DNA of 64,000 bases from Candidatus Hydrogenedentota bacterium (GTDB lineage: Bacteria; Hydrogenedentota; Hydrogenedentia; Hydrogenedentales; JAEUWI01). Positions 50,455 to 58,761 of the stretch are shown in pieces; positions within the stretch are counted from its first letter, which is position 1; each line of letters begins with the position of its first letter. A program made the position numbers and the translations under genes. The DNA lies in contig JAEUWI010000044.1 in the NCBI GenBank assembly GCA_016791475.1, positions 1 to 64,000 of the forward strand, written 5' to 3'. The notes beneath the pieces are model-generated. The model was given only the letters and a program-made list of their open reading frames with translations. It was not told the DNA's origin and ran no database searches.

Positions 50455-51194
50455 TGCGCTTCCATTCCGTCCGGCTGAATTTCCGTAGCTTCTTCCTGTT
50501 TCAATTTGCGCGCTTCCTTCCGGGCCTGCCGCTCGTCCCACATGCGATCCAATTGTTTCTCCCTTATCGTGGGGGTATGGGGGACGGCTTCACCTTCCGA
50601 AGACGCCGACACCGTCGATGCCGCGCCTTGCTCGACGGACTGGAGCGCCGGCTCGTCGTGGTCGTGCCCATCGTGTAATCCGCCGCCCTCATAGGGCCGG
50701 CCCTCCAGGTGCGCGCGGAGCTTCTCCACGTCAAACTCGATGCCCAGGGCATCGTCAAAAACGCGCTCCTCGATGCCCATGCCTTTCTCGAGGTAGGTTT
50801 CGAAGGCCCGGATGTGGTGCTCTTTCGCGGAGCACCCGGCACTGTCCCCCAGCTCCCACTCGTTGCCATCGTGCTTGTAGTAGTACTCGATGCCCTTGAA
50901 GGTCTTGCAATCCTTGTCGCCCTTCTCGCGGATGTAGACGTGCACCACGCCATAGGAAGGGCCAAAGAGTTCGTAGGGGCGCTCGGTGTCCACAATGGCC
51001 ACATACTCGAAGTCTTCCCGCTTCACCTGCGGTGACTCCGTGTTGAACCATTCGTCCACGTGCCTGGATGCGAGCTCCCGCAGGCGAGCCTGCATGGAGC
51101 GATTTTCAAACTTGGCGTAGGCGACCCAGCATACAAAGAGGAAGAGGACGGTAAAAACAACATAGATGTCGCGGCGACGGATGATGATTTCCAT
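50451..51194 (-). CDS. Membrane-anchored protein with a His/Asp cluster
   Basis: A 247-residue protein with a single N-terminal helix (about 11-28) after MEIIIRRRD and an extracytoplasmic domain with VDTERPYELFGPSYGVVHVY and one Cys pair (DCK and GCS). Near residue 180 it has GLHDGHDHDEP, a probable metal-binding cluster. The end is charged and coiled-coil-like. GGAGA precedes the ATG at 51194. It is the second gene of the operon, coupled by ATGA to the ABC ATPase. The family is unknown to me. Confidence 0.75.
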   Translation of the reverse strand: MEIIIRRRDIYVVFTVLFLFVCWVAYAKFENRSMQARLRELASRHVDEWFNTESPQVKREDFEYVAIVDTERPYELFGPSYGVVHVYIREKGDKDCKTFKGIEYYYKHDGNEWELGDSAGCSAKEHHIRAFETYLEKGMGIEERVFDDALGIEFDVEKLRAHLEGRPYEGGGLHDGHDHDEPALQSVEQGAASTVSASSEGEAVPHTPTIREKQLDRMWDERQARKEARKLKQEEATEIQPDGMEAQ

Positions 51195-51304
51195 GACAAT
51201 TCTCCACGCGGAACGGGTGCGGTTTGGAATGGGGACCCGACCGGGCACACTACGGGCGCAGTTATCCGGATCGGGATGCATTCAGCGAGCAAAAAAAGGG
51301 GGAA

Positions 51305-51697
51305 TCAGGCCCCGGTTACGGGGAAATCCTCCTGCGGAGGACCTCGCTGAAATTCGTGCCCCGCCGGGACACCGTGGAGGGTTCCGGGGCTGCCTGGCGC
51401 CCCGGTCGGCCCGGTCAGTTCGGGCGCTCTGGAAGAGATCGCGGGCAGGATACCGACGATTCGGGTCGCGCCCTGGCAGATAAGGCAGGCGTCTTCCCCG
51501 TGACGGTGCTCCCCGTGCCCTTCGTGGGGCGTGAGGAACGTTGCGCGCCCGCCGCAATCCAGGTGCCCATGGGCGACAAGCGCCGCGTTATGGGTAGCCT
51601 GGTGGAGGGGGACGGCGAGGTTCATGGCAAAAAGCAGGACGGCCAACGCCGCGGCGCTGAAATTCCATCCTGTCCTGCTGAATGCGCTGTTGACCAC
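51305..51697 (-). CDS. His/Cys-rich membrane protein (DUF2946-like), first gene of the metal-type operon
   Basis: A 130-residue protein with a hydrophobic helix (12-32) followed by LHQATHN, HGHLDCGG and HEGHGEHRHGEDACLICQ. The HxxC/CxxC ending recalls DUF2946 proteins found near copper and zinc genes, and the cluster can hold several metal ions. The start is GTG 51697, with GGAG 7 bases upstream. The open frame continues to 51748, but that part overlaps the promoter, so it cannot be translated from this transcript. A Fur/Zur-like operator lies at 51728-51751. Confidence 0.75.
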   Translation of the reverse strand: MVNSAFSRTGWNFSAAALAVLLFAMNLAVPLHQATHNAALVAHGHLDCGGRATFLTPHEGHGEHRHGEDACLICQGATRIVGILPAISSRAPELTGPTGAPGSPGTLHGVPAGHEFQRGPPQEDFPVTGA

Positions 51698-51727
51698 TGA
51701 TCTGCTCCAATGCCCCCGCTGATTTCG

Positions 51728-51759
51728 GTAATGATAAGGCAGTATCATTACTTTGTCAA
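51728..51759 (-). promoter_or_regulatory. Sigma70-type promoter with Fur/Zur-like operator for the metal-type operon
   Basis: The minus strand has -35 TTGACA (51759-51754), a 17-base spacer and -10 TATCAT (51736-51731). A perfect inverted repeat, GTAATGATA (51751-51743), six bases, TATCATTAC (51736-51728), covers the spacer and the -10 box. A repressor bound here would block RNA polymerase. The half-site resembles the AATGATAA words of Fur and Zur boxes. The transcript would start near 51724. Confidence 0.82.
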
Positions 51760-51812
51760 GTGGAAATTTCGCGCCGATTGGCGGCGGGAACGTTGAGGCG
51801 CGCCTGGTGTGG

Positions 51813-52172
51813 TTAGAAGAGAGAAAAGAACCCGCGAATCGCGAGGAAGACGAAAAGTATCAGGCCGGCGCAACCGAAGAGACAGCAGCCGGAGCCATCC
51901 CCGCCCCGGTCGATGCGGATGGTACGTCCCCACATGTTGCCCGACGGCGGACGCTGGTATTCCGGGTTGAAGAAGGGATCGTCTTCGTAGTTCGGTTCTT
52001 TTTCGGGCTCCGGGTCATTCAGGGCCACGGCGCGCACGTCTATCACCTCGGCGGAAACGGGTACGGGCACCCGGACGGCAGCGCCGCACGACGGGCAGTT
52101 GACGCCATTTCCGGCGAGGTCTGTCGGCGCTTCCAGCACGGTATTGCAATGGGGGCAACGAACTTCTATCAC
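51813..52172 (-). CDS. Zinc-ribbon protein with a C-terminal membrane helix
   Basis: A 119-residue protein. The N-terminus has RCPHCNTVLEAPTDLAGNGVNCPSCG, compressed here as CxxC-18-CxxC, a zinc ribbon of the type found in many PVC proteins. The middle is acidic (PEPEKEPNYEDDPFF) and the end is a glycine-rich membrane helix (GCCLFGCAGLILFVFLAI). The start is GTG 52172; the ORF to 52265 is not protein-like. It lies behind the metal-type operon promoter on the same strand, 54 bases upstream of it. The function is unknown. Confidence 0.7.
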   Translation of the reverse strand: MIEVRCPHCNTVLEAPTDLAGNGVNCPSCGAAVRVPVPVSAEVIDVRAVALNDPEPEKEPNYEDDPFFNPEYQRPPSGNMWGRTIRIDRGGDGSGCCLFGCAGLILFVFLAIRGFFSLF

Positions 52173-52303
52173 AAGTAAACTCTCTATACAGTAGGGACGG
52201 ACACGGTCCCGAGACCAACTACTCAACACTTGGCAATTGTTGAGCCCTGAGTCCAGTACACTCAACTCTTCACGCTTATTCTATACAAAGCCCCGCGTGC
52301 GCG

Positions 52304-52891
52304 TCAGGTTGCGGCGAGGGACTTCAAGCGCGCGATGGCATAGGCCGCACTCGGGCACGCGGGATGTGCCGCGGCGCGGGTAAGGTCGAAGCCATGACGC
52401 TGGATAAACTTCTCGGCGAACTTGGGCTTGCTTGCCCCCGGGCCTCGACCTGTATGCTCAACGAGCACGGACTTCAGTCTTTCCCATGCATTCGCATAAA
52501 CCTCGGGCATCGCTTCGAAGAATTCGTTATTGCCCATGTAACTTCGCATGGCTTCGGTATCTCCAAGAAACCACGATTCCACCGATGTTCTGGCGATCAG
52601 CACGAGATCCACACCATCTGCGAAAATCAATTGCTTTCTGCCGGTGATGCAAGGTACGACCGCGCTTGGATCGAGATCGGCAAGGATAACGACCTTGTCG
52701 GGCCGCGCCTCCTTGACGAAGGCTGGAAATTGTAAAGATAGTCGGTGTGACCTCAAATTGTCGATGCTCGACACGTTCAGGACAGGATCAGCCACCTCCA
52801 GACCGAGGTCTCCGTGCATCCAGTTGCGAAAGCAACTGCTTTCGACCAAGAGTTTCTCTGTGTCGCCTTCGACTATGAAACCCACCCTCAC
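52304..52891 (-). CDS. TOPRIM-like protein (DUF4276 type) of an ATPase pair
   Basis: A 195-residue protein with FIVEGDTEKLLVE at the N-terminus (the acidic TOPRIM motif, Glu in a GxxE-like position), then VVILADLDP (the DxD motif) and a helical end. This pattern is seen in RloB and in DUF4276 partners of AAA ATPases, which act as nucleases. GTG 52891 overlaps the stop of the ATPase gene (GTGA), so the pair is coupled. TTG 52894 is an alternative start. Together they look like an anti-phage or conflict module. Confidence 0.75.
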   Translation of the reverse strand: MRVGFIVEGDTEKLLVESSCFRNWMHGDLGLEVADPVLNVSSIDNLRSHRLSLQFPAFVKEARPDKVVILADLDPSAVVPCITGRKQLIFADGVDLVLIARTSVESWFLGDTEAMRSYMGNNEFFEAMPEVYANAWERLKSVLVEHTGRGPGASKPKFAEKFIQRHGFDLTRAAAHPACPSAAYAIARLKSLAAT

Positions 52892-54045
52892 CAAGGCAGT
52901 CCCGCACCCAGAAGATTGGACAGCCAGGCCTCATCCATGCCGAACGGGCGAATATCCTCATCGGTCAGATTGCCATCGGAAGCATGTTTCATTATCGTGG
53001 CGCCCTCCTTTCGGTCTACAAGCCACAACTCTTCCAGCTTCGTGTGCCTCACGACGGACTCGGAATGGGTCGTGATCCAAATCGCGTGCTCCGGCGTCGC
53101 GGTTTCCCGCATCAACTCGATCAACTCGCCTATTGCTTTTGGATGCAATCCCCGCTCCGGCTCCTCGATGAGTGTTAGGCTGAGAGGGGCGGGTTTGTCG
53201 AGAATAGCGACAAGAAGAGACAGTGCAAACATGGTACCTTGGGATACAAAGCCTGCGGGAAACGCGCGCGCCGCATGCTTTTCCTTGAACGTGATCTCAG
53301 ATCTTTGATCAAGATGCCTGCGCTCGATATTTACCGATTCGACCGTCGGCACTAAGAACTCCATCCATTCGCGAATGTCTTCCCGCACATTGGGATCTTT
53401 CCCCATGCGGGACAGTACCGCCGCCAGATTGCGACCGCTCACGTCGAGGAATGTGTCATCGCCATCTGGCTCAAAGGCCCCCGTCGCCGCGCCAGGATCG
53501 ATTCTGTACAGACGGATATTTCGTGCGAGTTCACCGACGGCAATACCCTCAAACATTGATAAGTTTGAATAGTCGTCGCGGATTCTTGGACTAATTGGAT
53601 GCCCCGTAATTGTGGTGTATTCAAGCCCCGACTTTCCACGAGGTCGGTTGTACGTCTTGCCGGATTGTGTCAGACCCTCCTCCAACTGGGGCCCAGATTC
53701 TCCGCCATGGATTGTCATGGAATAACTTGTTGGTACAAACACCCCGGCTTGCGCCTCGGAGCTATCTAAAAGGACACCGTCCAGCTCAATGCCAAAATTA
53801 GTTTCATCAGACGACTTAAGCGCGGTCGCATTTCGGACAAATTCAGAGCCCCCCGAAGAACGAATCGCTTCTACCGCGCCACTGACCACCACCCTCTGAA
53901 AAAACGCCAATGCATCAAAAAAATTGCTCTTACCCGTCCCGTTGGCCCCGGCAAATACTGAAAAGGGGCCAACATCGTGCAATTCGAGCGTATCGATGCT
54001 CTTGAAGTTTGAAATCTTGAGTCGCTTGATGAACGGCTTACTCAT
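52888..54045 (-). CDS. AAA-family ATPase (OLD/RloA-like) paired with a TOPRIM protein
   Basis: A 385-residue ABC/SMC-like ATPase: KRLKISNFKSIDTLELHDVGP at the start, Walker A GANGTGKS (33-40), a signature-like VSQGT region, Walker B TLIEEPERGLHP and TTHSESVV. The two-gene arrangement with a TOPRIM protein resembles split OLD nucleases and PARIS-like AAA-TOPRIM systems that block phage. The start at 54045 has AGGTG 6 bases upstream; the frame to 54216 is not conserved-looking. The pair sits among housekeeping genes with no other defence gene nearby. Confidence 0.85.
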   Translation of the reverse strand: MSKPFIKRLKISNFKSIDTLELHDVGPFSVFAGANGTGKSNFFDALAFFQRVVVSGAVEAIRSSGGSEFVRNATALKSSDETNFGIELDGVLLDSSEAQAGVFVPTSYSMTIHGGESGPQLEEGLTQSGKTYNRPRGKSGLEYTTITGHPISPRIRDDYSNLSMFEGIAVGELARNIRLYRIDPGAATGAFEPDGDDTFLDVSGRNLAAVLSRMGKDPNVREDIREWMEFLVPTVESVNIERRHLDQRSEITFKEKHAARAFPAGFVSQGTMFALSLLVAILDKPAPLSLTLIEEPERGLHPKAIGELIELMRETATPEHAIWITTHSESVVRHTKLEELWLVDRKEGATIMKHASDGNLTDEDIRPFGMDEAWLSNLLGAGLPW

Positions 54046-54170
54046 GGTGGCACCTGTGGGTCGATTCCCATGGAAAAAACGCGCGCGGCTGTCTCGCCGT
54101 TGGCACCAGCATAGCACATTCGCGCGGGGCTTCGACCCTGCCTTTCCGCGCCATCCGTGGTAGGCCAAGA

Positions 54171-54200
54171 GGGCGGACCCCGGCGCACCCGGGTCCGCCC
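54171..54200 (-). terminator. Hairpin after the VWA lipoprotein gene, possible terminator
   Basis: GGGCGGACCC (54171-54180) pairs perfectly with GGGTCCGCCC (54191-54200). On the minus strand it is followed only by TCTTGG, so it is a weak terminator. It lies between the VWA gene (54226-55944) and the ATPase gene. Confidence 0.45.
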
Positions 54201-54225
54201 TTGCAATTCCATTCATGCCATCGGC

Positions 54226-55944
54226 TTACTTCACCGGCGGTGTGTTGTCGTAGCCCTCCACCACGAAGCTCTGGCCTCCGCCGCCCTCGTAGAGGGTGTT
54301 GTCCACGTAGACCTGGGAGAAGAGGGGTTCGCCCTCGGGTATGAGCGCGTCAAAGCTGATGCGCAGCATGGGACCGAAGGCGCCAAAGGGCATGGGGTCA
54401 TCGGGCGACTGGAAATCGAGGGTGATGCCGTTGCCCTCGGGGTCGTCGGTGCTGGCGAGGGTCCAGCCGCTCAGCAGACCGTCATTTGACGCGTCCACCA
54501 CGTCGATCGTGAAACCCGTGTCGCTCGCGAGATAGATGCTGAATCGGCTGATCAGCCGGGGGATATAATCCGCGCGGAGGAAGACGGTGGTGGCGTTTTC
54601 GCTGTCGGAGGAGACGAAGCGGAGCTTCCCTTCCAGTGGACCATTGCCCGCGTGCTGGGTGGGGACGAAGTTGGTCTCCGCGGTATAGCTGGTTGAGTCG
54701 TCGCCGAGGATCAGCGTGAAGCCCGGCAGGAAGGGGGTATTGCTTCGGGCAACGGAGGCCCAGCGAAGGGTGTACTGGCCGTCGAGGTCCTGCACGATTT
54801 GCATGAAGGAATCATCCAGATCGGCCACGGTTTCGGCGGTGAAGAGGGTGCCGTCGGTGCGCTCCGTGAGTTCATCGAGATCGGTGGAGACTGCATCCGT
54901 GCCAAAGTCGATGGCATAGATCCGGATGCCCCGGGCTTTCGCGAGATTCACCACGGCGTTGGTGTCGGCGGTGCTGGAGGTATCGTCGCCATCGGTAAAG
55001 AGCAGGATATACCGCGACTCCTCGTCTTGACTGGCGGACTCGAAGGCGCCCGCGGCGTCGAGCACGGCGTCGAGCATGCGCGATGCGGAATAGAATCCGC
55101 GAACGAACTCGCTCTGGATTGCGTCGATCCGGTCGCGGGTAAAGGCGCGATCCACGGTGAAGGGCGTCACGATTTCCGCCTCGGCATCGTCCCGGTGAAA
55201 CTCGGTGACGCTGACCAGGGCATCGTCGTTGAGGGCGGGCAGAAGAATATTTTTCGCGGCATCCTCCATGGCCGCGATGGCGCCACCGGACTCCTGCATG
55301 GACTGGGTGTAGTCCAGCACGAGTGCGACCTTCAATTGGCGGGCCGCGCCGCGCTGGAGGTAGACGTCGGTTTCATTGGGGATGACCTGTGCGCCTTCCC
55401 TCGCGAGGACGGCGAAGAGATCGGGATCCCGCACGACGCCGTGCCCGTCGCTGTCGTGGAGGGAGAAGGAGAAATCGATGAGGTAGGGCGAGGAATAGGT
55501 GGTCACGGGGTTTATGACGTTCAGCGCGCCGGAGCCGCCCGTTTCATCCTGGGTAACGGTCACCTGGACGGAGCGGGTGATGATGCCGGGCGCACTGAAG
55601 ATGATGCTGCCCGTGTGCTGGCCGGCCGATAACCGGGTGCGATCAATGGAGACCTGGAGGGTCTGCTTGTTGAAGGGGCCCGAGGTCTGTGCGGGCGCGT
55701 TGCTTGCCACCGTGCGGACGTTGACCACGATCCACGAGTTGGAGGGTGTCACGGCGAGCGTGAGTCGCTCGACGTCGGGATTGTTGTTCCACACTTCGAG
55801 AAAGCGCGGCAATTCGCTGCGCTCGAAATCGAGGGTGGCATTGGAAAAGGAAATGGCTTCCACGGGATCGGGGGGACAGCCCGTTCCCAGCAGGCCAAGC
55901 GCCGCCATGAGGAATACGCCGAGGATTTGAAGTGAGACGCGCAT
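54226..55944 (-). CDS. VWA-domain lipoprotein
   Basis: A 572-residue lipoprotein (signal ending LLGTGC, Cys23). Residues 28-140 look like a BACON-type beta-sandwich (LPRFLEVWNNN). Residues 200-395 form a von Willebrand A domain with the metal-site DYTQSMQES, a variant of DxSxS (Thr replaces the first Ser), TEFH and LLFTDGDDTSS. The C-terminal 170 residues are beta-rich, with a cohesin-like last strand. VWA proteins mediate protein contacts, often surface or matrix. It ends before the hairpin at 54171-54200. No partner is apparent. Confidence 0.88.
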   Translation of the reverse strand: MRVSLQILGVFLMAALGLLGTGCPPDPVEAISFSNATLDFERSELPRFLEVWNNNPDVERLTLAVTPSNSWIVVNVRTVASNAPAQTSGPFNKQTLQVSIDRTRLSAGQHTGSIIFSAPGIITRSVQVTVTQDETGGSGALNVINPVTTYSSPYLIDFSFSLHDSDGHGVVRDPDLFAVLAREGAQVIPNETDVYLQRGAARQLKVALVLDYTQSMQESGGAIAAMEDAAKNILLPALNDDALVSVTEFHRDDAEAEIVTPFTVDRAFTRDRIDAIQSEFVRGFYSASRMLDAVLDAAGAFESASQDEESRYILLFTDGDDTSSTADTNAVVNLAKARGIRIYAIDFGTDAVSTDLDELTERTDGTLFTAETVADLDDSFMQIVQDLDGQYTLRWASVARSNTPFLPGFTLILGDDSTSYTAETNFVPTQHAGNGPLEGKLRFVSSDSENATTVFLRADYIPRLISRFSIYLASDTGFTIDVVDASNDGLLSGWTLASTDDPEGNGITLDFQSPDDPMPFGAFGPMLRISFDALIPEGEPLFSQVYVDNTLYEGGGGQSFVVEGYDNTPPVK

Positions 55945-56357
55945 TGTGACCCCTTTCCTGTATCGTTTTACCCATCGCGCAAGCCGGTTACTCGATCATG
56001 GTACCACGTGGGGCCGGAAACCGACCCGACAGGTTGCATTGCACCCTTCCACAATACCACGGCGCGGCCATTTCGTTGCTTTCCGAAGGCGGCGGCAGGT
56101 ATACTTTTCCATTCCGGGCCAGTGCTTTTCCCCATCCATTGACGACCTATACCCAACGGGTTCAAGGGGATAAGTCCAACCCGGCCCGCCTGTGAATACC
56201 TGTCTCCCGGAAAGTCGGAAGGGCCTGTCCGTGGAGACTCCGGGAGCGACGGCTCCCCGGCGGCGTGACAGGAAATTGTAACTATTCAGCCAGATGCGGC
56301 CTGAAGGCCAGGGGCCCACCGCGTCGCCAATGATTCAATTCACGGAAGGTTTTCGCC
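55945..56357. other. Intergenic region between the VWA gene and DAHP synthase
   Basis: About 410 bases with no gene. It must carry promoters for both divergent transcripts, but I see no convincing pair. A GC-rich hairpin (CCGGGAGC with GCTCCCCGG, about 56243-56263) is present without a T-tract. The reading frames on both strands have no start signals. Confidence 0.5.
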
Positions 56358-57374
56358 ATGATTATCATAATGGCCTCCCGAAGCAAGGAAGATGTCGACT
56401 ACGTAATCCAGAAGGTCGAAGACCTGGGTTATCGCCCCCACGTCATCGAGGGTGTGGAACGCACCGTCATCGCGGCGGTGGGCGACGAGCGGGGCAAGGA
56501 ACGCCTCGCCGCGCTGGAAAGCCTGCCGCACGTGGAGAAGGTGGTTCCCATCCTTAAGCCCTTCAAGCTGGCCGGTCTGGAGGTGAAGCAGGAGCGCTCC
56601 GTCGTTGAATGCGGCAACGTGAAAATCGGCAATGGCAACTTCTGCATTGTGGGTGGCCCCTGCTCTGTGGAATCCCGTGACCAGATCTTCGAGACGGCCA
56701 AGGTCTGCAAGGAAGCGGGTGCGAACATGCTCCGCGGCGGCGCTTACAAGCCCCGCACCTCGCCTTACAGCTTCCAGGGCATGGAAGAAGAGGGCCTGAT
56801 TCTCCTGGAAGAGGCGGGCAAGGAATACGGCATGCCGGTGGTCACGGAAGTCATGACGACGGAGCAGGTTCCCCTTGTGGAGAAGCACGCCGACATGTTC
56901 CAGATCGGCGCGCGCAACATGCAGAACTTCGGTCTGCTCAAGGCCGTGGGCAAGGCCCGCAAGCCGGTCTTCCTCAAGCGCGGCATGATGTCCACCATCC
57001 AGGAACTGCTCATGTCCGCCGAGTACATCATGTCCGAGGGTAATCCGAACGTGGTGCTGTGCGAACGCGGCATCCGCACCTTTGAAACCGAGACGCGCAA
57101 CACGCTGGACATCCAGGCGGTGCCGGTGCTCCAGAAATACACGCACCTGCCCGTGGTCATCGATCCGAGCCACGCCGCCGGCATGTGGGACCTCGTGCGC
57201 CCCATGTCCCGCGCTTCCGTGGCCGCTGGTGCCGATGGTCTGATGATCGAAGTACACCCCCGCCCGGCGGAAGCCTTCTCCGATGGTCCCCAGTCCCTGA
57301 AGCCCCACAAGTTCGCGGCGCTGGTCGAAGAATTGCGGCCCTTCCTGGAACTGATGGGGCAGAAGGTGAGCTGA
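56358..57374 (+). CDS. aroF: 3-Deoxy-7-phosphoheptulonate (DAHP) synthase, AroF type
   Basis: First enzyme of aromatic amino acid synthesis, joining phosphoenolpyruvate and erythrose 4-phosphate. The 338-residue type I-beta enzyme has an N-terminal ferredoxin-like regulatory domain (1-75, starting [18 protein letters not shown]) and a TIM barrel with [46 protein letters not shown] and the metal/PEP-site [14 protein letters not shown] lies 8 bases before the ATG. The next gene, scpB, starts 1 base after its stop, so they are cotranscribed. Confidence 0.96.
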   Translation: MIIIMASRSKEDVDYVIQKVEDLGYRPHVIEGVERTVIAAVGDERGKERLAALESLPHVEKVVPILKPFKLAGLEVKQERSVVECGNVKIGNGNFCIVGGPCSVESRDQIFETAKVCKEAGANMLRGGAYKPRTSPYSFQGMEEEGLILLEEAGKEYGMPVVTEVMTTEQVPLVEKHADMFQIGARNMQNFGLLKAVGKARKPVFLKRGMMSTIQELLMSAEYIMSEGNPNVVLCERGIRTFETETRNTLDIQAVPVLQKYTHLPVVIDPSHAAGMWDLVRPMSRASVAAGADGLMIEVHPRPAEAFSDGPQSLKPHKFAALVEELRPFLELMGQKVS

Positions 57375-57375
57375 G

Positions 57376-58014
57376 GTGGCCGAGAACGAGGAACATAAGG
57401 GCATCGAAGGCAGCCAGGTCGAGGGCGAAGCCCCCGGCGAGGACGAGGATTACGACGAGGAGATCGTCTCCATCGAGTCCATGGGCCGCGAAGAGACGCG
57501 CCAGGCGCTTTACGCGCTTTTGTTTGCCAGCGACCGGCCCATGAACGCCACGCGCCTCGCCGAGGCCATCAGCGAGCACATGGACCCGGAAATCGTGGGT
57601 ATGCTGCTGGAAGAGCTGCGCGAGGACTTGAACAAGCGCCCGGAGATCCCCTATTTCCTGAAGGAAATCGGCGGCGGCTACCAGTTGCTCACGAAACCCG
57701 AGTTTGCCCCCTTCATCCGCCGTCTTTTCCAGATCAAGCGGAGCAAGCGTCTTTCCAAGTCTGTGCTGGAAACCTTGGCCATCATCGCCTATAAACAGCC
57801 CACGACGCGCGCCGAAGTGGAAGCGATCCGCGGCGTGAGCGTGTCCCACGCTTTTGAGCAACTGCAGGAGCGCCACTTCATCAAGGTAAGCGGCGTCTCC
57901 GATTCTCCCGGGCGCCCCAAGCTGTATCGCACGACGGACGATTTCCTGGTGCAGTTCGGCCTGGGCAGCCTCAAGGAACTGCCCACCCTGGAAGAACTCC
58001 AGGAAACGCGGTAG
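57376..58014 (+). CDS. scpB: Segregation and condensation protein B
   Basis: ScpB binds the kleisin ScpA and SMC and helps chromosome condensation. The 212-residue protein has an acidic tail (1-35) and two winged helices (40-115 and 120-200): RQALYALLFASDRPMNATRLAEAI, KEIGGGYQLLTKPEFAPFIRRL, LSKSVLETLAIIAYKQPTTRAEVEAIRGVS and SPGRPKLYRTTDDFLVQFGL. Start GTG 57376 directly follows the DAHP synthase stop. The usual partner scpA is not next to it in this window. The downstream pseudouridine synthase, 4 bases away, is a common neighbour of scpB. Confidence 0.95.
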   Translation: MAENEEHKGIEGSQVEGEAPGEDEDYDEEIVSIESMGREETRQALYALLFASDRPMNATRLAEAISEHMDPEIVGMLLEELREDLNKRPEIPYFLKEIGGGYQLLTKPEFAPFIRRLFQIKRSKRLSKSVLETLAIIAYKQPTTRAEVEAIRGVSVSHAFEQLQERHFIKVSGVSDSPGRPKLYRTTDDFLVQFGLGSLKELPTLEELQETR

Positions 58015-58018
58015 GGCC

Positions 58019-58732
58019 GTGGAACGGCTCCAGAAATACCTGGCCGCCTGCGGCGTGGCCTCGCGCCGCGCCGCGGAAGTGTTGATCGAGGATGGCCGCG
58101 TCACGGTCAATGGTGAGGTGGCATCGCTCGGCTGCAAGGTCGAGCCCGGCACCGACACGGTACACGTGGACGGCAAGCCCGTGGGCACCGAGGCCCACGT
58201 CTACCTGGTGTTGAACAAACTCCCAAATACCATCACCACGGCCAAAGATACCCATGGCCGCACGACGGTGCTCGACGGCCTCGGCGATGTGGGCGCGCGG
58301 GTCTTCCCCATCGGCCGACTCGATCTCGATGTGGGTGGCGTGCTCCTCCTCACCAACGACGGCGAGTTGGCCAACCGCCTCATCCATCCGCGCTACCAGA
58401 TCCCCAAGGTCTACCTCGCATGGGTCTGGGGCCGCGTCACCGACGAAGCCCTCGTGCGGCTCCGCGCGGGAGTCGAGCTGGAAGACGGCATGACGGCCCC
58501 CGCGAAGGCCCAGGTGATGAAGCACACACCGAAGCAGAGCCTCGTCCGCCTACAGATCCATGAGGGCAAGAACCGCGAGGTGAAGCGCATGTGCAAGGCG
58601 GTAGGGCACCCCGTGGCACAACTCACCCGCATCGCCTTCTGCGGCATCCAGGCCAGCGAGCTCAAACCGGGCGAATGGCGCTACCTGACGGAAGAGGAAG
58701 TCGGGATGCTCAAGAGGAAGACGGGGCTGTAA
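58019..58732 (+). CDS. RsuA/RluB-family rRNA pseudouridine synthase
   Basis: Converts uridine to pseudouridine in ribosomal RNA. The 237-residue protein has an S4 domain (1-55, ERLQKYLAACGVASRRAAE) and the catalytic domain with GRLDLDVGG, whose Asp is the nucleophile, and KTYxAWV- and EGKNREVKRM-like segments. Whether it acts on 16S (RsuA) or 23S (RluB) cannot be told, though an scpB neighbour favours RluB. Start GTG 58019 lies 4 bases after scpB. Confidence 0.93.
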   Translation: MERLQKYLAACGVASRRAAEVLIEDGRVTVNGEVASLGCKVEPGTDTVHVDGKPVGTEAHVYLVLNKLPNTITTAKDTHGRTTVLDGLGDVGARVFPIGRLDLDVGGVLLLTNDGELANRLIHPRYQIPKVYLAWVWGRVTDEALVRLRAGVELEDGMTAPAKAQVMKHTPKQSLVRLQIHEGKNREVKRMCKAVGHPVAQLTRIAFCGIQASELKPGEWRYLTEEEVGMLKRKTGL

Positions 58733-58761
58733 CGCGCATTTTTTGATGCTATACTGTGGGT

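Noticed and set aside
51698-51748. Start of the first metal-operon gene at 51748
   Set aside because: It would start inside the operator and promoter; GTG 51697 has GGAG and lies downstream of the expected transcript start.
56358-56375. Second Fur/Zur-like palindrome (ATGATTATCAT)
   Set aside because: It is the coding start of DAHP synthase (ATG ATT ATC ATA) and lies inside the gene; probably chance.
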